64,000 bases of DNA. Source: Melastoma dodecandrum (Eukaryota; Streptophyta; Magnoliopsida; Myrtales; Melastomataceae). The translations under genes and the position numbers were made by a program. The notes beneath the pieces are model-generated. The model saw only the letters and a program-made list of their open reading frames with translations, was not told the origin of the DNA and searched no databases. The stretch lies in the NCBI GenBank assembly GCA_029817715.1, contig JARUPY010000602.1, forward strand, positions 3,179,501 to 3,243,500, read 5' to 3'. Positions 44,084-55,933 of the stretch are shown here, piece after piece; positions within the stretch are counted from its first letter, which is position 1, and every line of letters starts with the position of its first letter.

Positions 44084-46201
44084 CGCCGGTCCAGACTTTT
44101 CCCCTTCCCGAGCCCACCCCGACTTCGATTGGAGGGAATGAAATGGAGCGAGGAGGGAAAAAGTGTTGGCGCCAATAAAGACGAGAAATTCCTAAAATGG
44201 GCCGGAGTTTTGGGGCCCATTTAGGCCCATAAAAACAGTCCCGTTTTGTGCTTAGGAACAGTGGATACGCTACCTCTGCGTGCATGGAGTGTGCCTGCCG
44301 GGGATTCCATGTTACAACGACGCATGTTTTGAACTCCGGCTGAAACTAGTAACTGTTCTTAAGATTCGAGAGCGTCGTGGCTTCGGCCCTCTTGGAAATG
44401 CGGCTCAGCTCATTGATTTGGTCATTGCCATTCTCTGTCACTCAACAGGGAGGCACTAAGATTACGCGTGCCACCAAAGGATAACAAGATATTCCTAGTT
44501 GCGTAGATGCAGACTGACTCATAGCATTTGATTCCGCGCTTGAATCATTTGTTGGGGGAGTAGTAACGTGTGGAGGTTGCTGGTGGGAGGCATAGCGAGT
44601 CCCCGCCTCCATGGATCAAGAAGATCCGACTGCTTGAGGATAAGATGAAGCCTCAGTTCTGGGGATAGCTGTGACGAAAGCAGCTTCTGCTTTGCACAAT
44701 AACATTTACCACCACTCCGGTGACACCAACGACAATGACCAAGCCTCGCTAATGGACAGGGGAGAAGTGATATCCTAGTAGACAAAATGGGGAGGTGAAG
44801 TTGGATTCTGATTATTCTTCCACAATTTCGTTTCTTGACTTTCCTTCAGAGTCTCTCCACTTCCACATATCTAAATTTTATCACCCTCAATTATTATGCC
44901 TGTGGCCCCTCACTGATTGAGTTATATTAATCAGTAGCTTTTCATCACCTCAGCAAACACCAATTAAGTTATCCCTACCAATTAAGTTAATCTACAGTTG
45001 CTAACTCGAATCCAAGTGCGAAACACGACAGGATATTGCCATCCATATCCTCAAAAGTCGAATTCAAATCTCAGCCGATGTTACTTTAAAAATGCTAACA
45101 AAAAGCTCGATACGCTGCCGAGCGGATCTGCGACATATTGCCACCCTCGTTTGATTTAGTTGCTTAATAGAGGGAGCATTAGGAACAGGAAAGGAAATGC
45201 TATTTGGATTCATTTCCCACTGTCTGGTTAGAATGGACTTGTTTCTGGAGAGTGACTAAGAGTGTGGTACACGTTCGAAATCATTTGGTCTGGCACTGCA
45301 ATTCACAAAAAATGATGGGAGGGTGGTGTTTCATAGTGTGAGTTGTCTTTCCTTTCTTGACCAGGCACATAAACAAGCCGCCCTGGGATTATCATCAGAT
45401 CCAGGTGATGACGCAGTCGCTCAACCGCGGTTTCATGCCAAGTTACAGAAGATTTACCCTCCCATCGGTTTGGCAAACACGTTATTTATGATTGTCTCGT
45501 GCTGGTAGGACCTGTGACGGATGGCTTCTCTGAACTTGTGCGAGACGTAGAGTTGGAGAGATGCATTAGAGTGCCGGTAAAGTAATTGCAGGCCAGAGAG
45601 AGAGTTAAAACGAATGCCAAAGTGATACTTGCATCGCATCTCTTCGTCCTAATTACTGGAATCGCATTAAGAGAAGCCGAAGGAGCGAATTAAGATTCTG
45701 GCTGCTTAACATTAGTGAAGTGAGAACATATGCTTTCTTTGATTCGGCTGCACAAATTCGTATTCTACAAAATAAAAAATCAGTCCTAATGACATAAAAA
45801 AGAACAACAGAGGATGTGCTAAATTTCATATCTGGAGAACATCACAATATACGGCGTCGAAGTCCTAGGTTGGACATCTGTTACTGTCATAAGACGGAGG
45901 GTGAATCGTGCCATACTTAATCAACAAGAAGTTCCTGAAAGGGGATCGCGCATTCTTTACTTTTACCCATATGCTTACAATAGCAAGAGAAGCACTGACA
46001 CGAAAATAAGAGAAACATATGCAAGGTGGGCTTGCACAGCTCTGCCTGCAGCAACTTGCTGGGGTGGCTCGTCTCTTTTAAGTAACGTAATCTGAATATC
46101 GCTACCCAGGTGCGGTCTACTATTACTGCTTTAGTTCCTGATATATCTCATCAGATTCCACGGCGAGTGTCCCACCAAGCAAGACCGAAGGCCTTAATAT
46201 G
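44084..46201. other. Intergenic region between the BRCT and WAT1-like genes
   Basis: About 2.1 kb. The first 150 bases are the BRCT promoter. The rest has only short frames without recognisable products. Confidence 0.45.
44196..44230. promoter_or_regulatory. Site II cluster in the BRCT gene promoter
   Basis: Three TGGGCC/GGCCCA motifs (ATGGGCC, GGGGCCCAT, AGGCCCAT) within 35 bases, 110-150 bases upstream of the BRCT start codon. Such clusters are common in promoters of proliferation-linked plant genes. Confidence 0.5.
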
Positions 46202-46209
46202 TATAAATA
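46202..46209 (+). promoter_or_regulatory. TATA box of the WAT1-like gene
   Basis: TATAAATA, 134 bases before the start codon, in a good promoter position. Confidence 0.6.
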
Positions 46210-46342
46210 GCCCCATCTTAACACTCCCTTCATTCCGACACTCAGGGCTCAACTTACTTCTTGCAGTTTCCCTCCCGGTCATTGCAATAATCCTGGATAC
46301 AGATCTTAGTTTTTAAGTTTGTCGTAAGAGAACTTGCCCGCG

Positions 46343-47945
46343 ATGGATAGGCTCAAGAGCCTAAGTAGCTTCCTAGAGGGCTCGAAGCCTTACTTTGCCA
46401 TGATCTCCCTCCAATTTGGCTACGCTGGCATGAATATCATTACCAAAGTGTCCCTCAACCAGGGGATGAGCCACTACGTCCTCGTCGTCTACCGCCATGC
46501 CATCGCGACAGCTGTCATTGCACCCTTCGCCCTCTTCTTCGAGAGGAAGAAGCAGCCCCGCATCACCTTCCCCGTCTTCATGCAGATCTTCGTCCTTGCC
46601 CTCCTGGGGTAAGTGTCGTTCACTGAGAGGATGTCTATGTTTGTGAATCATCGATCGAGTCTCAAACCTGTTTCTCATTATCGCAGGCCCGTGATCGATC
46701 AGAACTTCTACTATGCGGGACTCAAGCTCACTTCCCCAACCTTCTCCTGTGCAATGAGCAACATGCTCCCTGCCATGACCTTCGTCATGGCCGTCATATT
46801 CCGGTAAGACTCGCGAGCACAAGACAAATTTGGAACTATTTGAAGACCCGGCGTTTACTGTGACTAATCTCTTATTGCGATGGTTAATTTTTACAATAGG
46901 ATGGAGAAGATAGACCTGAAGAAGGTGAAGTGCCAGGCAAAGATCATCGGCACAGTGGTAACAGTGGCCGGAGCGATGCTCATGACGTTGTACAAAGGTC
47001 CCCTGGTCAAGATGGTGTGGACAAACCATGTGCATCCCCGATCAGAGTCCGATACAACTGACGCCCAAACTTCCATGCCTTCCGATAAGGAATGGTTCCT
47101 CGGCTCCATCCTCCTCATCATTGCCACTCTCGCCTGGGCTTCCTTGTTTGTCGTCCAGACCAAGGCCTTGGAGACATACAAGAACCACCAGTTCTCACTC
47201 ACCTCACTCATTTGCTTCGTGGGCACCCTTCAAGCGATCGTGGTGACGCTTGTGATGGAGCACAAGCCCGGCGCATGGAAGGTTGGGTGGGACATGAACC
47301 TCCTTGCCGCCGCATATGCTGTAAGCCAAGCATCATCGAAATTCATGTTCACTGCTAGTCCTTGAAATTCCCGTTACTCATTGACTCAGCTTCTGATAAA
47401 ACAAAACAGGGGATCGTGACGTCGAGCATTTCCTACTACGTGCAAGGGCTAGTGATTAAGAAAAGAGGGCCGGTGTTTGCGACAGCGTTCAGCCCGTTGA
47501 TGATGATCATCGTTGCCATAATGGGATCGTTCATCCTGGCCGAGAAAATCTACCTCGGAGGGTAAGCACCAATCCTTTAAAACTAACAAATAGAGGCTGC
47601 ACTCATAGTTGCGATCAGTCGATTAAAGAAAAAAGGGCAGTTGAGCTTAAGATTACGAACCTTCCTGATGGCAGAGTAATCGGCGCCGCACTCATAGTTG
47701 TTGGTCTCTACTCGGTCCTTTGGGGAAAACACAAGGAGAAGCAAGAAGGGAGCAAACAAGAAGGGTGCAACCAAATAAGCCAAGATGAGATCCCTGAGGC
47801 GGTCACAGGCTGTTGCATCAGCAACAAGCTCGCTCCGACAACGACGGATGATTTGGAATTGCAGAAGGTAGAGCTTTCCGCAGTCATCGTAATGATGCCC
47901 ATCGAACTGGAAAAGCACACCACAACGCCACAAGCAGGGAAATGA
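46343..47945 (+). CDS. WAT1-related transporter (nodulin MtN21/EamA family)
   Basis: Multi-pass membrane transporter of the plant drug/metabolite superfamily; WAT1 itself exports auxin from vacuoles, and relatives move amino acids or auxin. Five exons, all in frame: 46,343-46,608; 46,687-46,803; 46,900-47,320; 47,410-47,561; 47,675-47,945; total 408 residues. Opening motif KPYFAMISLQFGYAGMNI and VSLNQGMSHYVLVVYRHAIA are typical. Two EamA repeats give about ten helices: the first includes FYYAGLKLTSPTFSCAMSNM, the second YYVQGLVIKKRGPVFATAFS and GAALIVVGLYSVLWGK. The C-terminal tail is hydrophilic. Substrate unknown. Confidence 0.92.
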
Positions 47946-49776
47946 CGAAACTGATCGACCGATGCTTGGCCGGGCATTTTGTTTTCCATCTTCCCTTTCT
48001 GCCTTTTTCTTTCCTTTTCGAAACTCGGCTGGTGCTTCTGACGCGATAGAAATTATCGCCTTCAAAGAATTTTGTTCCGAACGAGAATTGGGAGAAAAGG
48101 AAACACAAATTCCTCCTCAGGGATTATTAACCCATTTCCTCGTACCGACGACGATTGTAGGAAGTAGCAGAGTGCATGAGAGTTTGTCGTAACAAAGCGG
48201 GGGTAGAACCACGCGTTCATGCAGACATGGAATGCGAAGAACCATGCGCGACGTAAAAGCTTGGATGCGTAACGACGGAGGAGGGAATGAGCGGTCGTGA
48301 CTCCCGGACAAGATGGAGACAAAGAAAATTGCCACGTCACTCTTGTCCGGGGGTGGTGGTAGCTGCAAAACCCTGTTCAGTTGCATCTGATTCTGATTCA
48401 ACTCAACCCACTTCATTCAGTTCACATGTTAAAGGAAGGCGACGAATGACGTCGCATGGGGTTCTTTCTTCATATGTCTTATAATTTAGTCAAGTCACTT
48501 GTATTCTTTACTCTCTGATAAATTATAATCACGGTCGGAAAATATGATATCCTGTCCTGATCATGCGTGACAACGGGATTCAGACTAAACAGAAACTATT
48601 GGTTTCAACTTTAACTGCGTGGGTTGTCCGAACTGAAGCATAATCTCTTTAAGTCAGCCACCCAAATAAAATAAGAAAAAAGGAGAAAGAAAAAAATGCT
48701 GGGCCGAGTCGGCATTCCATCCCCCCGAGTAAGGATATATTGAATGCACAAGTGCATGTCTCATTCGATGGGATGAAGTCATCAAAAAGAGCATTGCATG
48801 ATTACTCGGTAAGAAGGAAACAATGTGACATGTAATAATGTTTCCCTTTTCATCTGTCTGTCTGAGATGTATGGAATAGAATGATGGATGCAGCAGCTCC
48901 CACCCCAACCCAACCTTCAAATAAGAGGAGGAAAATTGACTTCACATCCTCTAGGGAAACCCACTCTACGTTTAATAAAATGGTGCGAGTAATTTAGCAA
49001 TAGCCAAAGCAAACACCGACGATTCTCCACACATGCATCTGCCCCGCAAAACTATATTTATCTGTTTTGTAGTTAGTGGTTTTTTTTTATCAGGATGGTT
49101 CATGGCAAACCACTAGTCTTTTAGGTTCAGGCAAGACTCTGCAATCCACGGTCCATTGTTCATTGGTCCCTTCCCCCTGCAACCCACCTGGTGTACCGAG
49201 CCCTTCACTCGAGAGACCTCAAGGGGTAAGTGTGTAATGTGATGGCCTCGGGTTCAGACAAGACCCTGCATTCCACTTGATTCGAGGTAGGAGACTTTTG
49301 GGCTTTTATTAGCCTCACCTCAACAACTCTGTGTTTGTCTGTTATCATTCTTGGTTGGGGCCTCCTCTGATAAGTATGAAATTTGACCCGATAGGCCGCC
49401 CCCCCAAGAAAAAAATGCCCACAAACACAAAGAAACCAATACATCAGGATGTGAAGACCACTCTTGATGTTGTCATTGTAGAGCTTGCTTAGACAACTTA
49501 TCCAGAATTACATTACACTGCTGACTGCCGACTACTTGACAGCTGACCCCAATCCATCCTCTGTTAACCCCAGATGTAGTACAACATTGGTCAGTACAGG
49601 GAAACTTCCATCAATAACTAACTACTAACCGGACGCCCACAACAACTACAGCTATCTCCACGAAGCACCAAATTGGGCGTTTACCTCCGTGGAAGATATA
49701 CAGCTTCGACTGGAGGGAAGCTGCTTCTACCGAAACAGCCGGTGGAAAAAGTCCCCTGTGCACTGGTATTTTGTCA
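47946..49776. other. Intergenic region, converging 3' ends
   Basis: 3' flanks of the WAT1-like and NC2-alpha genes. At 49,124-49,270 a short phrase (GGTTCAGRCAAGACYCTGCA) occurs twice about 120 bases apart; otherwise nothing recognisable. Confidence 0.4.
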
Positions 49777-51877
49777 TCAGCCTTCTTCGTCGTAGTCTTC
49801 ATCATCCTCGTTCATCTTATTGCTCAGGTTGGCGAGTTGGAGAGGGTCGATCGCCATCTTGTCTACCTCAGAAAGTGACCACCCTGGATAGAGTTCGTCC
49901 TTGGCCTCCACAGGAGGAGCTTCTTCCTCTGTTGCAGCAGAGGTGGCGGCAGTGTTTCTGGCTGAGTTTGCTTCATTTTCAGCTGACCGTGCATTCAGAT
50001 CGAATGGTTGCGCTCCTTGATTGGAAGAGTCGGCAACTGTGCTCGTTTCTTCTGCTGGGTTCTTGGATTCGGCCTTGTGATCTCCAATTACTTCTTGGTC
50101 TGCAGCGTTGCCTGTCACCACAGGCTGCAAAGCAGTTCCAGAATCAGATTCAATCTCGCCATGTATTGTCTCCCTTTCCATATTCCTAGCACCACGGCCG
50201 CGGCCTCTTCCCCGGCCCCGTCCTCTTCCTCTACTGCCGCTTGCATGGCCCGTTTCAGACTACAAGAAAATAGCAGAAATGAAATTCAATGATGATTCCA
50301 GTATTCACTCACGCAATTTACTATAAACTCCATATTGCTGTTTCTTCTAAATTGTTTGGCCCACTATGCTAAAACCTATTCTTTTAGTTTATGTGTCACT
50401 CTACCAACAAACTTTAAACAAATTGAACACAACTCACATAATCAGCAAGTCGGAACACCAGACAAGAAAATTAAATTCATGCTATTAAACAGTCATTGTG
50501 GATTTCTTGAGCTCATAACAGAGGAAATCCCATTCTACATCATACATAGATAAGCAGCTTACCATCCGGCTCCTCTTGGCTTCATCATCAGTCTCATTAC
50601 CATCATCACCAACAGCTTTCCTAAATAAATTTAACATGCAGAGATTGCAAAGACTGTCAGGCAGACTGTAAAAGAAAAGGAAGGGACAAAACCGTCAGAC
50701 AATTCTAACCTCCGTCTTGAAACTACTCGGTCATCAGAAGCAGTGTCTTGATGAGCATGGCCATGACCATGACCATAATCAGGAACCTTGCTGACTATGT
50801 CCCTCAAGAAGTCAAAAACATTGTAGCTCTGTACACAATGCTTCCTAAAGAGGCGGACAATGAGGGATCAGAATCCGGAAACAGAAAATTGGCAAGATGA
50901 AAGCACAGGGGAGGGAACAACTATGTGCACCGGGGTTATAAGAAGTAAAGACCTCACTATGGTGCCAAGAGACCAAGAGCTCCAACTTTCAATAGCCTCA
51001 GTGATCCAATGTTATTAAAGGACACTTGACTTACAGATGCACAGAATTCATAGTCTTTGCTCCCCTCCGAAGCGTTATCTCGTAAGTTCTGTCGCAGAGG
51101 TCTTGCAAAAATAATTCCAAGGCTTTGGCTGTAACATGTTCAAGAAATGATGTCATGGTAAAGTTTCTTCTTACTTTCCTTCACAAAGTAGAGTAACAGA
51201 AGGATTAGAGAAAATATAACTCAAGCATTTCTGCACTTACAAACTAAAACAGGTACAGCCAAAGCTATTTTGCCGACATCCTCATCTGCTTGCATTATCT
51301 TCTTGATCCGCGCCTGTCACGTTCAGATTTAATTTTGAAAAAAAAAAGATGATAGAACCAGTGAACAAGAAGCAATCACACAAAGTGCATCCTTCCCCAA
51401 GATAAAAAATGAAGGCAATAAACACAGTACACATAAACAGCAGAGCTGAAAAATGCTATTGTGGGCACAAATGTGGTAAATCACATCCAAAACTAAAACC
51501 TTGCATATGGAATGGCCAACTTCACGGATGACAATTCAAATTTCAAAGGCAATTAAAACAAATCGAGCAGCATACAGTGAGCAGGAAAATCACTTCTCTA
51601 ATCGACTGTCACTACCAGTTCTACCGACGCAGAATTAATCGGACCCCATTTCATTCTCACAACCTTTAAACCCTACAACATAATTCCTACAGAGAACCTC
51701 ACAATAGATCAATGACTATCCACCCACTTAGAATCTCAAAAATCAAATGAAACGATTTTCCCCCCAATTCCAGCAAAACCCAAAGTACCCCAAGCCAAAT
51801 TGAACCTAGCTTCCCGGAAGTTGAGTGTCGAGATAACTACTTACAGCGGGAAATCGAGTGTCGAGCTTCTTCCTCAT
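49777..51877 (-). CDS. NC2-alpha / DRAP1 (Dr1-associated corepressor)
   Basis: Histone-fold subunit of the NC2 complex, which with NC2-beta (Dr1) binds TBP on promoters and represses or redirects transcription; nuclear. Six exons, all in frame: 51,877-51,845; 51,313-51,241; 51,128-51,035; 50,844-50,710; 50,620-50,563; 50,259-49,777; 291 residues. The H2A-like histone fold spans about residues 8-85 (TRFPAARIKKIMQADEDVGK, ALELFLQDLCDRTYEITLRR, KHCVQSYNVFDFL). A His-Gly stretch (GHGHGHAH), an Arg/Gly run (RGRGRGRGRG) and an acidic tail (NEDDEDYDEEG) follow. The first exon holds only MRKKLDTRFPA, as in other plants. Confidence 0.92.
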
Positions 51878-52740
51878 GCCGCAAATCTCAGCTTATCCCA
51901 CCAATCAGCCGCCTTTTGCCTGATTCCCGACAAACTAAAACCTAAATCGAGTTCACTGATCAACAGCACGGAGATAATCCCTCAAAAGCTGCTGTTCTCA
52001 CGGAATCGAAACAAAGCCCATCCCGGATCCAAAGCCGACGAATCCCCCAGCACAACAACTGCGATCGAAATCGAAGAAGATCGAGCGACTCGGGACCTCC
52101 CGATCCCGTACGTATTTGACGAGGAGAACCTCCCCGGGCGCAGCAGGGACGGCAGAGACACGTGGCGCGCACTCAGTGGACTGTCAAGAGCCCAAGATCA
52201 CCCGCATTAGCAGAGTAACGAATCCCGTGATTTGGGCTTGGCCTATTTGTTTGACTTACAAAATGAAGCCCAGCCCAATAATAAGGCCGCCATTTCAGGT
52301 TAGTGGAATCTGAATGTATCCTAGACAAAAAAAAAGCCCACAAGTCCACATTGTATAGAAAATACATCCCTATTTAGCATATATATATCTAATGGGTCAA
52401 TCACTCCGTTGTCAATTGTATTGAAGTGGATGTTGTTGTTATTATATGCCGGGGTTGGTAGTGAGCCGACTTGGGATTTTTCACATTCTATTCAGAGCAA
52501 TACTCGGACTCTCCATACCTCGTAGCATATGAACGTGACGTATGCTGTGATTGAGTGTGGTAGTGCTAAGGTCTTATTTATTTGTTTTCTGCAAGGAGAG
52601 AGCGACCGTCCTTGTCCACCTTTTTAGGTAAAAAAATCCCTCGCCTCGTTTAAGTAATCTCAGCACAAATGTGTTAGAACGTGGAAACTTTACCATCTGA
52701 ATTGATTTACATTATAATCCTTTAGCTTTTTTTACTCATT
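51878..52740. other. Upstream flank of NC2-alpha
   Basis: Promoter and leader of NC2-alpha with GGGCTTGGCC and AGCCCAGCCCA motifs near 52,230-52,280. No coding sequence recognised beyond. Confidence 0.4.
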
Positions 52741-54090
52741 TAGGCAAAATATCGATATTTGGTCCAATTAATTTGTCAATTTTACGGTTTCAAAAGTTAT
52801 CAATTTGGCCTTATTTCAATTTTACTTTTCAATTTGACCCTATTTATAACGGCGTATGCGATTTCACCGTTAAACATTTCGATTTCCGACGTGTTTTTTA
52901 TAAATTCATACGTGTCTTTTGTTTTTCCTACGTGACAATGATAATGAAATAAGGGGTTAGGGTTCTTTATGACGCATGTGATTGGAACGTTGAGGAACCC
53001 TCATATTTGAATCCACCTGTGGAACTCCTGAGGGTGCTGATCGGGACGTTGAGGACCGGAGTGATCCTTACCCCCGCCGAATACGATCTCTCCACACCCC
53101 TATGCTTTAGCCTCTGACTTCCTCCGTTGTTGAAGCTGCTCGAGCTCCTCTCCAAGCTCTGGGACACCACCCTTCCCGACGATTTCATCCTAAGGCTATC
53201 CACCGAGACTCCCCTGTTTGCAGCATCCGGCTATGTCCCTGTTCTTGGAGCGGCAGTCGTCGATTTCCAGATCGGGTTCCTTCCCATTCTGTTGTCGGGA
53301 GCCACGGGGTGAGTGCCATTGTGGCCACGACCATTGATTATGCAGTTACAGTTGTTGTTGAGGTATGGCAGTAGGCCATCAGATCTTGGACGTAGGGAAC
53401 GAATTCGGAGGGGCCTCGTTTTGATGAAGTCCAGGGAGAAGCGAGGGAGGTCGTCGTGATCGTGGGCCTGAGAGAAGGAAGAGGCGGAGGAGGAGGAAAG
53501 GGAGGGGCCGGAGGAGATGGATATGGAGATGGAGAAATCGAGGAAATCGGAATGGTTGAGGAGGGGGAAGAATCGGAAGAGGAGGAGAGGGTGGCGCCGG
53601 CAGACTTGGAGCTCCGATGGAGGAAGTACTTGAAGGACTTGGAGCCGGCGGAGGCTGTGGTTTGGGTGGGGGTGATGGAGGAGAGCTTCTTGAGACGGAG
53701 GAGGTCCCTCCAACGGCTGGAACAACGGGGAGCCTTGGGAGACTAGAGGGGAGAGTCGATGGGGTTAGAAGGAGGAGGGGGCTTGGAGTGAAGGGGAAGG
53801 GATAGGAGATGGCAGTAGCGGATGAAGCGCTGGTAGGTGGTGGGGTCATCGAAGCGGCGAACGAAGGACCCAGATGACGGGGAGAGGGGCGTAGATGTGC
53901 TGGACGATAGCGAAGCAGCAATGGCTGGGGGTGGATAATCGAAACATTTAACGGCGAAATCGCATACGCCGTTACAAATATGGCCAAATTAAAAAGTAAC
54001 AATGAAATAATGCTAAATTAAAAAGTTTTGAAACGATACGTCAAAGCGTAAAGTTGGCAAATTGATTGAGTCAAATATCGATATTTTACT
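52741..54090. mobile_element. TIR element B, Pack-MULE-like, about 1.35 kb
   Basis: Long diverged inverted repeats: left end GGCAAAATATCGATATTTGG, right end inverse of GTAAAATATCGATATTTG; shared inner blocks include AACGGCGTATGCGATTTC (52,851-) and its inverse near 53,960. The repeats are about 210 and 150 bases long. Between them lies a gene-like minus-strand segment. The terminus is related to that of element A. No clear target duplication. Confidence 0.65.
52967..53950 (-). pseudogene. Captured copy of a plant Ser-rich gene inside element B
   Basis: Minus-strand pieces match a plant Ser-rich family of unknown function. The C-terminal part (53,203-52,967) has KHRGVERSYSAGVRITPVLN, close to that family's conserved end. 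Upstream pieces in different frames show RWRDLLRLKK, SFKYFLHRSSKS and AHDHDDLPRFSLD. The order is right but the frames shift several times. This looks like most of a coding region carried between the TIRs and then decayed. Confidence 0.5.
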
Positions 54091-54382
54091 TTTATATTAT
54101 ATAGAATAATAAAATTGGCAGGAGACTGGGCTAATTCTACCAACCTCCTCTCCGACGCCGGTCCAAAAGTCAAATCCATGATAATTTTAAACCCACATCC
54201 GTCCAATCCACCCCTTCTCGAACCAAACCAGAATACTCGAGGGGAAGCCGAAATCATAGGGAAGACAAGGGAAAATGACATTGAGAAAAGGAGAAAGAAA
54301 TAAACAATCGGGGCATCGGAGGCGGTCATTAATGAAAGCCAGAACAAACGGCCTAAAAGGCCTGCGGGTGGGTCCAAGACGC

Positions 54383-55003
54383 GGAGTTTTGTTCCTTAAT
54401 GACGTCATTTGGCAAAATATTTCGCCAAATGACGCATTAAAAAAAATAATTTGCGAACTAACTTATCTAAGTCGGCCTTTGTAAGGCCGACTTCTTTACG
54501 CTTAGTAAAAAAAAAATTCTAATTGTCATTCGCACGAAAAAAGTCGACCTTACAAAGGCTGACTTCCTCAATTAGTTTTTTTTTTTTAAATTTAAAAGCA
54601 AAAAAGATATTTAATGGGAAGTCCGCCTTACAAAGGCCGACTTCCCTCACTGGGCAATTTTTTTTTTTTTAATTTGAAGGCAAAAAAAAAATTAACACGA
54701 GAAAGTCGGCCTTTGTAAGGCCGACTTTCATTCCCAAGACCGAAGTCGGCATTACAAAGGCCGACTTCTTTAATGCGTCCGTCCCTCCCTTCGTTCGCCA
54801 AAATTTTTCTAAGTGTGGGGAAGTCGACCTTTGTGAGGCCGACTTTCGTTCCCAAAATCGAAGTCGGCCTTACAAAAGCCGATTTCCTTGTGAACCGAAG
54901 TCGGCCTTTGTAAGACCGATTTAGGTGAGTTAGTTCATGAATTATTTTCTTTAATGTTTCATTTTGCGAAATATTTCGCCACGTAATTAAGGAACAAAAC
55001 TCG
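54383..55003. mobile_element. Foldback element with eight internal palindromes, about 620 bp
   Basis: Terminal inverted repeats of about 90 bases (GAGTTTTGTTCCTTAA outermost; then AAATATTTCGC and GAACTAACT). An 8-bp target duplication CAAGACGC flanks it at 54,375-54,382 and 55,004-55,011. No coding capacity. An 8-bp duplication fits hAT-like or, loosely, MULE-like insertion. Confidence 0.8.
54469..54922. repeat. Eight 25-bp palindromes, AAGTCGGCC...GGCCGACTT
   Basis: Copies at 54,469-54,493, 54,541-54,565, 54,619-54,643, 54,703-54,727, 54,743-54,767, 54,821-54,845, 54,861-54,885 and 54,898-54,922. Each is a near-perfect inverted repeat with centre TTGTA or TACAA. Copies 4-5 and 6-7 form a 118-bp tandem duplication. 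Confidence 0.9.
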
Positions 55004-55011
55004 CAAGACGC

Positions 55012-55933
55012 CAAGGTCAGAGAGAGAAAGGGTGGTTTATGATTCTATATATATAGAGAGAGAAAAGGGGGACAAAGAAAGGACGTCAAAGGGAACAAAA
55101 GAGAGGCAGGAGGAGCTCTTTTTCGTCTTTTCGTTCGTTCGTTCGCTCGCTCGTGTTTTCTCCTCCCCTTCCCCATCGATCCCTCGATTGTCTATCGATC
55201 TGTTCGGCTTTCAGGTCAGTTTTCCCCCTGTGGATCCAACTCCCCCGCCCTCCGATCTCTGTTCTTCCGATTCGAGGTGTCGGCGTTATATGATCGCGTC
55301 GGTTTGTTTTCCCCCCATTGATTTTTGTTTTTCCCCGTCATTTCTGACTGAGCTCTCGATTTCGGGACGCGTGATCGGAATCCTTTGTTTTCCGTTGTCC
55401 TGGTTGACGATTGAGGTTCTTCCATGTCGACAGGAGCTGGATTTGATCGATTCGTTGGGATCGATTTTTTTTTTCGGTTTTCGTGGTTGATGATTGGTCT
55501 GTGGATTGAGGTAGGCTTTTGCTCCTCGTTGATTTTGTGAATCTGGCCTTGTCCAGTGGATTGTGTTTGGGCTGCCTTTGGTTTTGAGAACAAGGAACGA
55601 CGAGGGGTTAGAATTGAGTTTGCTTGCGGTTTAAATCCCTGAGCCGCTCCTAGTTTTGGATTCGACCTGCAATTACATCCGTGTTTCCTTATAGCAGAAT
55701 CTTCTGGAAAGTCCTGATCTGAGATGTTATCACGCTCTTGTGGATTCGACATTTGTCCGTTGTTTGGTATTATGCACATTTTGGATCATCATTTATCATT
55801 GGATCGTAACTATGATGGATTGATTTGAGCTATGACTTCAGCTAGAGATGTGCAAGTTTTATTTAAATGTGCATTTATCTGATCATTTTGTCAACCTGAT
55901 TTCTTGTTTCAGGAGGAATAGCTGTCTCCCAAA
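55012..55933 (+). other. 5' leader and leader intron of the UBA gene
   Basis: CT-rich leader from about 55,110, a likely donor CAG|GTCAGT at about 55,213-55,216 and acceptor TTTCAG at about 55,912, just before the start codon at 55,934. Confidence 0.5.

Noticed and set aside
44519..44785. Minus-strand 88-codon ORF in the intergenic region
   Set aside because: No conserved motif, no promoter, composition like its surroundings.
46373..47035. 220-codon antisense ORF opposite the WAT1-like gene
   Set aside because: It spans introns of a well-supported gene and has His-rich shadow composition.
49124..49270. Possible tRNA-derived SINE (GGGTTCAGACAAGACC resembles a B box)
   Set aside because: No convincing A box, no tail and no flanking duplication; only a short repeated phrase.
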